Shown piece by piece: positions 6,300 to 10,732 of a stretch of DNA of 10,732 bases (position 1 is its first letter; each line of letters opens with the position of its first letter). Under the pieces are notes generated by a model. The model searched no databases, was not told where the DNA came from, and saw nothing but the letters and a program-made list of their open reading frames with translations. Source of the stretch: G026625185 sp035256645 (GTDB taxonomy: Bacteria; Desulfobacterota; WTBG01; JAGOGO01). The translations under genes and the position numbers were made by a program. Where the stretch lies: the NCBI GenBank assembly GCA_035256645.1, contig DATEXU010000263.1:1-10732 (forward strand), in the 5' to 3' direction.

Positions 6300-8177
6300 C
6301 TAAACAGTTCCTAATCTTTTCACGTAGACCATAAGGATCGAAAGGGCTGCCGGGGTAATGCCAGAAATGCGGGAAGCTTGTCCCAAAGAAACCGGCCGGA
6401 TAGCGGTTAGTTTTTCCTGGACCTCCCGCGATAACCCAGGGATTTTTTGGTAATCAAAATCAAAAGGCAGCTTTATATTTTCCATCTTTTTAAACTTTTC
6501 GACCTGTTCCTCTTGGCGGTTAATGTACCCCGCGTATTTTATCTGGATTTCTACTTGTTCAATAACTACTGGGGATATTTCTTCCTGGAGCGGGTAACCG
6601 AGAGCAGAAAACGTTTTATACGATACCTCAGGGCGACGCAAAATTTCCTCTAAAGTGGCGGGGTTTTTAATGGGAGCGGTCCCGAGACGTACTAAAGTTT
6701 CATTCGTTTGCGCGTCAGCCCGGACCTGGATAGAACGAAGCCGCAAAAGCTCATCCTCGATCGCTTTTTTCTTTTTCCGGAAATGCTCATATTCCTCATG
6801 AGTAAGCAATCCAACCTGGTAACCTTTTTCCCGAAGTCTCAGGTCAGCATTGTCTTCCCGCAGGAGAAGCCGGTATTCAGACCGAGAAGTAAACATCCGG
6901 TAAGGCTCTTTAGTACCTTTGGTAACTAAATCGTCAATCAAAACCCCAATATATCCCTCTGAACGGTCAATAATAATCGGTTCGCGTTCTTGCGTGGTTA
7001 AAGCGGCATTAATGCCCGCAATAAGTCCTTGTCCCGCGGCCTCTTCATATCCGGTGGTACCGTTAATTTGGCCCGCAAGAAAAAGGTTGCGTATAAGCTT
7101 GGTTTCCAAGGTAGGCTTTAGTTGTAAGGGATTAACATAATCATGTTCAATCGCATAACCCGGTCTTCTGATTTCAACCCTTTCCAGTCCCTCGATGCTT
7201 CGAAGCATTGCAATCTGAGTATCGTAAGGCAGGCTGGTTGCGACACCATTAGGATAATATTCATTGGTGTGGATCCCATCGGGTTCTAAAAAGATCTGGT
7301 GTCGTTCCTTATCAGAAAAACGGACTATCTTATCTTCAATCGAAGGACAATATCTCACCCCAGTGCCTACAATGATCCCCGTATAGAGAGGTGACCGATC
7401 AAATCCGGTCTGAATTGTTTTGTGGGTTTTATCGTTGGTATAGGTAATATAGCAAACTGCCTGATTATTCAGTTGATTAATAGTTGAAAAGGAAAAAGGA
7501 ATTGGTGCATCATCTCCCGCTTGAGGGGTCAGTATTGAAAAATCAATGCTTTTTCCATCAAGACGCGGAGTGGTACCCGTTTTGAACCGTCCAATTTCAA
7601 AGCCCAGCTCTTTAAGCTGTTGAGGAAGAGCAATCGAGGGAAAATCTCCCATCCGACCAGCCGGAAAGTTTACCAAACCGATATGAATAAGACCATTAAA
7701 GAATGTTCCGGGTGTTATTACCACCGCCTTTCCCACAAACCCTTCTTCAGTGTGAGTCTTTACCCCATAGACCGTGTTATTCTTTATGAGTAAATGGTCA
7801 ACCGTGGCTTGCTTAAGGTCTAAGGTTGGTTGTCTTTCTAAAACCATTTTCATATAAAGTCGATAGTCCTGCCGGTCTATTTGCGCCCGGGAAGAACGGA
7901 CCGCCGGACCTTTTTTAGTGTTTAAGCGGCGAAATTGAATGCCCGTGTGGTCAGCCGCTTTTCCCATTTCTCCTCCTAAGGCATCTATTTCTTTTACTAT
8001 TTGTCCTTTCGCGAGACCTCCGATAGCAGGATTACACGACATAAGACCAACAGTGTCTATATTCATGGTGATCAGCAGAGTAGAACATCCTATCCGGGCA
8101 GAGGCTAATGCAGCTTCACACCCCGCATGCCCCCCACCAATAACAATAACATCATATTCTTTTGAATAAAAAATCAT
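6300..8177 (-). CDS. mnmG: tRNA uridine-5-carboxymethylaminomethyl modification enzyme MnmG (GidA)
   Basis: FAD-dependent enzyme that works with the GTPase MnmE to build cmnm5U/nm5U at wobble position 34 of tRNAs. It is 625 aa, the full family length. The FAD loop 'IGGGHAGCEAA' is at 13-23 and signature 1 'SCNPAIGGLAKGQIVKEIDALGG' at 47-69 with Cys48. 'GTGVRYCPSIEDKIVRF' carries Cys277, the second catalytically important Cys in E. coli. Signature 2 'LFLAGQINGTTGYEEAAGQGL' is at 365-385, then 'MFTSRSEYRLLLREDNADLRL', and a helical C-terminal MnmE/tRNA-binding domain follows. ATG 8177 is preceded by GGTGAG 5 nt upstream. It is divergent from dnaJ. mnmE is not in the window. Confidence 0.97.
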   Translation of the reverse strand: MIFYSKEYDVIVIGGGHAGCEAALASARIGCSTLLITMNIDTVGLMSCNPAIGGLAKGQIVKEIDALGGEMGKAADHTGIQFRRLNTKKGPAVRSSRAQIDRQDYRLYMKMVLERQPTLDLKQATVDHLLIKNNTVYGVKTHTEEGFVGKAVVITPGTFFNGLIHIGLVNFPAGRMGDFPSIALPQQLKELGFEIGRFKTGTTPRLDGKSIDFSILTPQAGDDAPIPFSFSTINQLNNQAVCYITYTNDKTHKTIQTGFDRSPLYTGIIVGTGVRYCPSIEDKIVRFSDKERHQIFLEPDGIHTNEYYPNGVATSLPYDTQIAMLRSIEGLERVEIRRPGYAIEHDYVNPLQLKPTLETKLIRNLFLAGQINGTTGYEEAAGQGLIAGINAALTTQEREPIIIDRSEGYIGVLIDDLVTKGTKEPYRMFTSRSEYRLLLREDNADLRLREKGYQVGLLTHEEYEHFRKKKKAIEDELLRLRSIQVRADAQTNETLVRLGTAPIKNPATLEEILRRPEVSYKTFSALGYPLQEEISPVVIEQVEIQIKYAGYINRQEEQVEKFKKMENIKLPFDFDYQKIPGLSREVQEKLTAIRPVSLGQASRISGITPAALSILMVYVKRLGTV

Positions 8178-8282
8178 CCTGTCTCACCTATGACAATGTT
8201 TTTTAATCGGCTTGATTAATTTTTAAATTTCAATATATTCAATAATATCAAAGAAATTAAAAAAAACAACGTTAAATTACTA

Positions 8283-8311
8283 TTGACAATTTAATAAATA
8301 ACAACTAAAAT
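8283..8311 (+). promoter_or_regulatory. Sigma70-type promoter of dnaJ
   Basis: TTGACA (8283-8288), a 17-nt spacer and TAAAAT (8306-8311). The start site would be near 8318, giving a 5' UTR of about 130 nt. There is no CIRCE element (TTAGCACTC/GAGTGCTAA) and no obvious heat-shock sigma32-type promoter in this gap. On the minus strand the AT-rich stretch towards mnmG may hold its promoter (TTGATA then TTTAAA with an 18-nt spacer), but that is weak. Confidence 0.65.
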
Positions 8312-8406
8312 TATTTGTTTAAATAAATCAAAGCAATCTACTCTATTTTTCCAAGCATCCACTTCCCTTCTTAATTTTCTCAAAAAATATAGAAAACCAA
8401 AAACAA

Positions 8407-8445
8407 GGGGAGTGATAATTATTAATAATTTCACCAACTGACCCC
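8407..8445 (+). promoter_or_regulatory. Stem-loop in the dnaJ 5' UTR
   Basis: GTGA (8412-8415) pairs with TCAC (8431-8434) around the perfect palindrome AATTATTAATAATT (8417-8430), with one bulged T. GGGG (8407-8410) can pair with CCCC (8442-8445) outside it. The structure ends 4 nt before the dnaJ ATG. The only Shine-Dalgarno-like run, AGGGGAG, lies at its 5' side, 37 nt from the ATG. Confidence 0.4.
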
Positions 8446-8449
8446 AAAG

Positions 8450-9553
8450 ATGACAAAGCGGGACTATTATGAAGTTCTGGGGGTACCGAGGGACGCTGGC
8501 GAAGCGGATATAAAAAAAGCTTACCGGCAATTGGCCCTCCAGTACCATCCGGACCGAAATCCAGGCGACAATGAAGCAGAGGAAAAATTTAAAGAAGCTG
8601 CTGAGGCTTACGAGGTTCTTCGTGATTCAGAAAAAAGATCCCTCTATGATCGCTTTGGCCATGAAGGATTGCGGGGTACTGGTTTTACCGGCTTTACCGG
8701 CTTTGAAGATATTTTTTCCAGTTTTGGTTCTATTTTTGAAGAATTCTTTGGCTTTGGCACCAAGACGCGAAGCCGTACCGCTCCTCACGCAGGCGCTGAT
8801 TTACGTTATGATCTGAGGCTTTCTTTTTTAGAAGCGGCTTTTGGCGTAGAAAAAGAAGTCGAATTAGAAAAAAGGCAACTTTGTGATTCCTGTAAAGGAA
8901 CGGGTTCTGCTCCGGGCACTCGACCGGAAACATGCCCTACGTGCAGAGGGCGAGGACAGGTTATGCATTCCCAAGGTTTTTTTAGCATTAGCACAACCTG
9001 CCCCCAATGTCACGGAGAAGCGACTATTATTAAAAATCCTTGTTCTCACTGTCGGGGCGCAGGCAAGGTAAGAAAAAATAAAAAAGTACTGGTTAAAGTC
9101 CCTGCTGGAGTTGAAACCGGCAGTCGGCTTCGATTGTCCGGCGAAGGGGAAGATGGTGTTCGCGGTGGTTCTCCCGGCGACCTTTATGTGGTTATTTTTG
9201 TCCAAGAACATGATTTTTTTGAACGCAAGGGCTATGATATTTCTTGTCAGATACCCATCTCTTTTCCCCAAGCTGCGCTTGGAGCAGAAATTGAAGTGCC
9301 GACATTAGAAGGATCAACCAAAATATCTCTTCCCCAGGGTGCTCAATCAGGAGAAGTTTTTAGGTTGAAAGATTTGGGAATACCCTTTGTGCGGGGGGGG
9401 GGACGAGGGGATCAGTATGTTCAGATCATTGTTAAAACTCCGACCAACTTATCTGAACAACAAGAAGAATTATTACGCGAGTTTGCAAAAATTAGCGGAG
9501 AAAATGTTTCTCCAGAAAAGAAAAAATTCTGGAAACTGACAAATAAGAAATAA
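8450..9553 (+). CDS. dnaJ: Type I (class A) chaperone DnaJ
   Basis: Hsp40 co-chaperone that delivers clients to DnaK and stimulates its ATPase. It is 367 aa. The J domain (1-70) has 'HPD' at 33-35. The Gly/Phe linker (about 70-103) contains 'GTGFTGFTGFEDIF'. The zinc region has four CxxC pairs at Cys145/148, 162/165, 184/187 and 198/201; the third is 'CPQCHGEA', with Ala where Gly is usual. The client-binding and dimerisation domains follow. The ATG is fixed by the canonical 'TKRDYYEVLGV' start, yet there is no Shine-Dalgarno at normal distance. Codons 315-318 include an uninterrupted run of ten G (9393-9402) in the conserved 'RGGGRGD'. dnaK and grpE are not in the window. It is divergent from mnmG. 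Confidence 0.97.
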   Translation: MTKRDYYEVLGVPRDAGEADIKKAYRQLALQYHPDRNPGDNEAEEKFKEAAEAYEVLRDSEKRSLYDRFGHEGLRGTGFTGFTGFEDIFSSFGSIFEEFFGFGTKTRSRTAPHAGADLRYDLRLSFLEAAFGVEKEVELEKRQLCDSCKGTGSAPGTRPETCPTCRGRGQVMHSQGFFSISTTCPQCHGEATIIKNPCSHCRGAGKVRKNKKVLVKVPAGVETGSRLRLSGEGEDGVRGGSPGDLYVVIFVQEHDFFERKGYDISCQIPISFPQAALGAEIEVPTLEGSTKISLPQGAQSGEVFRLKDLGIPFVRGGGRGDQYVQIIVKTPTNLSEQQEELLREFAKISGENVSPEKKKFWKLTNKK

Positions 9554-9591
9554 ACAGCAGGGATAACATCTTTATAAAAAACAGGGTAAAG

Positions 9592-9741
9592 CTATTCATT
9601 TTTCCTCTTTGGGATTTCTGCCCACGTAAAATCTCCTGATCTACTGGCAGTCTTCACGTAAACCACGTAAACTTTCTCATTTTTAGCCAAAATGATTAAA
9701 CAAGGTTTTCGGTAAGGCCATCCGAGGATGAATACTATTTT
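9592..9741 (-). pseudogene. Possible small coding remnant in the dnaJ-lipoprotein gap
   Basis: A 49-codon open stretch ends in TAG at 9594-9592 and begins after a TAA at 9744-9742. It reads plausibly as protein ('GWPYRKPCLIILAKNEKVY', 'VKTASRSGDFTWAEIPKRK') but has no ATG and no clear ribosome-binding site; only an internal TTG is available. It could be the truncated end of a lost gene or chance. The same stretch contains three copies of CACGTAAA (9623, 9655, 9664). Otherwise the 242-nt gap shows only a weak dyad GGAT-TACT/AGTA-ATCC (9727-9758) upstream of the next gene. Confidence 0.2.
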
Positions 9742-9795
9742 TTAAAGTAGATTATCCCTATAAAGAGAACTTTGTTGCATATCAAGGAGTGATGT

Positions 9796-10056
9796 ATGCG
9801 GAATTTATTTCTGATAATCTTTCTGATTACTACTTTTGCTTGTTCCAATTACGAGAGTAAAGTTTCCTTGTCCAATCCTGAGGAACCCACCCGGGAAAAA
9901 TTGCGCAACGCTATGCGCTTTCACGGCATCTTGGTTGCGAAACAAGATGAAAACCGTGAATGGTATTTTCTGCGCGAGGGAAAGCGTTGTCCACTCTTTG
10001 CTTATTTAAAAAAACAGCACAATAAACAAAGCAACGCATCTGAAAATAACTCTTAA
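9796..10056 (+). CDS. Small putative lipoprotein, unknown function
   Basis: An 86-aa protein starting at ATG 9796 behind AAGGAG (9784-9789), a convincing ribosome-binding site. The N-terminus 'MRNLFLIIFLITTFAC' is a short charged region plus a hydrophobic core ending at Cys16, followed by Ser. 'TFAC' departs from the classic lipobox because position -3 is Thr, so lipidation is likely but not certain. The rest is hydrophilic, with a basic/aromatic centre ('AMRFHGILVAKQDENREWYFLREGKRCPLFAYLKK') and an Asn/Ser-rich end. I recognise no family. The next gene is convergent (moeA), so it appears to be transcribed alone. It probably sits in the cell envelope. Confidence 0.65.
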   Translation: MRNLFLIIFLITTFACSNYESKVSLSNPEEPTREKLRNAMRFHGILVAKQDENREWYFLREGKRCPLFAYLKKQHNKQSNASENNS

Positions 10057-10106
10057 CCTTTTCTGGATTCCGCTTTCCCTACGAAAAATTTTAGAATTCA
10101 TACCAC

Positions 10107-10247
10107 GTTGCATTCAAAAGCAGATCGAGGCGACGACGAGGAATCGACGTCGAGGAGTATGACGAGGAGACAACAAAGATATGCAAATGAAGGCGACTTG
10201 ATATCAGATGATAGGTCAAGAGAAAGGCGAGACTGAAGCTTTTTTTA
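10107..10247 (+). repeat. Non-coding element with imperfect 14-nt tandem units and a T7 tract
   Basis: Three imperfect units follow each other: CGACGACGAGGAAT (10131-10144), CGACGTCGAGGAGT (10145-10158) and ATGACGAGGAGA (10159-10170). Next comes a hairpin, CTTGATATC (10198-10206) against GATA-gg-TCAAG (10210-10220). The element closes with a run of seven T (10240-10246). TTGCAT near 10109 and ATGCAA near 10181 could pair over distance. Purines dominate the plus strand, and no open frame with a start fits. It looks like a dispersed intergenic repeat or a structured RNA. It fills most of the 220-nt gap between two convergent genes. Confidence 0.4.
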
Positions 10248-10276
10248 TCGAGCCGATCACAGAGAGAAAGTTGTTT

Positions 10277-10732
10277 TTAGTGGCTTTCCAGCTCAAAGGT
10301 GTGGTCTAAAACTTGAACGCTTACTTTTTCTCCAGCCTTAATCTCCTTTTTATCCTCAGTTACCACCATTAATCCATTGGCCTGGATCATGGATTTAAGA
10401 ATACCTGAACCTTGATCACCAGTGGTGGTAGCGCAAAGGATACCCTCCCGAAAGCCTAAACGCACCCTGATAAAAAAACGGAGGTCCTTTTTCGTTTTGA
10501 CATCATCAACCAAAACTGCTTCAATCTGAGGTCGGAACAGGTGCGTGTGCCCCATTTTTTTAAGCAGCGCGGGTCGAACAAACTGTTCAAAACAAACCAT
10601 GCAAGAAACCGGGTTGCCGGGCAATCCAAAAATTAGTTTACCAGCAATAAGACCGAAAGCTGTGGGTTTTCCGGGTCTCATCGCTACGTTCCAGAATTTT
10701 ATTTCGCCACCCATCTCCTCCAAAACATCTTT
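10277..10732 (-). CDS. moeA: Molybdopterin molybdenumtransferase MoeA, C-terminal part (partial)
   Basis: The frame enters from the right edge and ends at TAA 10279-10277, giving 151 residues. It matches the end of MoeA, which inserts molybdate into adenylylated molybdopterin. The end of the MoCF-type domain reads 'VLEEMGGEIKFWNVAMRPGKPTAFG', then 'KLIFGLPGNPVSCMVCFEQFVRPALLKKMG'. After that comes domain IV, a beta-barrel of about 75 residues ('RVRLGFREGILCATTTGDQGSGILKSMIQANGLMVVTED'). 'PGKP' and 'GLPGNPVS' are the substrate-binding motifs. The N-terminal part lies outside the window. The 3' end converges on the lipoprotein gene across the repeat element. Confidence 0.95.
   Translation of the reverse strand, partial: KDVLEEMGGEIKFWNVAMRPGKPTAFGLIAGKLIFGLPGNPVSCMVCFEQFVRPALLKKMGHTHLFRPQIEAVLVDDVKTKKDLRFFIRVRLGFREGILCATTTGDQGSGILKSMIQANGLMVVTEDKKEIKAGEKVSVQVLDHTFELESH

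Noticed and set aside
8291..8434. Minus-strand frame of 47 residues from a GTG, with one hydrophobic segment and a charged tail, between mnmG and dnaJ
   Set aside because: It overlaps the near-consensus dnaJ promoter and leader, starts at GTG with only GGGG upstream, and AT-rich DNA easily yields hydrophobic readings. A conserved homologue would change this.
1..10732. CRISPR array, tRNA or rRNA genes, insertion-sequence ends
   Set aside because: I saw no regularly spaced repeats, no tRNA T-loop pattern in a foldable context, no rRNA sequence and no transposase.

Overview
This 10.7 kb window is a gene-dense stretch of bacterial chromosome of moderate GC content, with AT-rich intergenic gaps. 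Most genes have Shine-Dalgarno sites, and three good sigma70-type promoters are visible. It encodes a cytochrome bd oxidase, MnmG, a type I DnaJ, MoeA, and an RtcB/archease pair beside a PUR-domain protein. The DnaJ and MnmG sequences look to me like those of uncultured Desulfobacterota-, Nitrospirota- or Omnitrophota-type lineages. That is an impression from reading the proteins; I cannot place the organism more precisely.

Layout, left to right: (1) the end of a protein with a beta-sandwich tail, then a hairpin; (2) a mazEF toxin-antitoxin module with a near-consensus promoter, followed by a site resembling an integron attC and the decayed start of an exported-protein gene; (3) cydAB; (4) archease, whose promoter implies a leaderless mRNA, then rtcB and its terminator; (5) on the minus strand, a single-repeat PUR-domain gene downstream of mnmG; (6) dnaJ, divergent from mnmG, with a strong promoter, a long structured 5' UTR and no normally spaced Shine-Dalgarno; (7) a small putative lipoprotein gene; (8) a non-coding element with 14-nt GACGAGGA-type units and a T7 tract; (9) the C-terminal part of moeA on the minus strand, running off the right edge.

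Functional themes: archease and RtcB form an RNA-ligation (RNA repair or tRNA splicing) pair, MnmG modifies the tRNA wobble base, and the PUR protein is a probable single-stranded nucleic-acid binder, so the middle of the window is RNA-centred. CydAB supports microaerobic respiration, DnaJ protein folding, and MoeA molybdenum cofactor synthesis.

The most interesting observations are these. The rtcB terminator loop, read on the minus strand, is a purine-rich loop in the 3' flank of the PUR gene and repeats almost exactly that gene's own ribosome-binding region, which suggests a regulatory link. The attC-like site directly follows mazEF. The archease promoter places the transcript start on the start codon. 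The structured, repeat-containing element lies between the lipoprotein gene and moeA.
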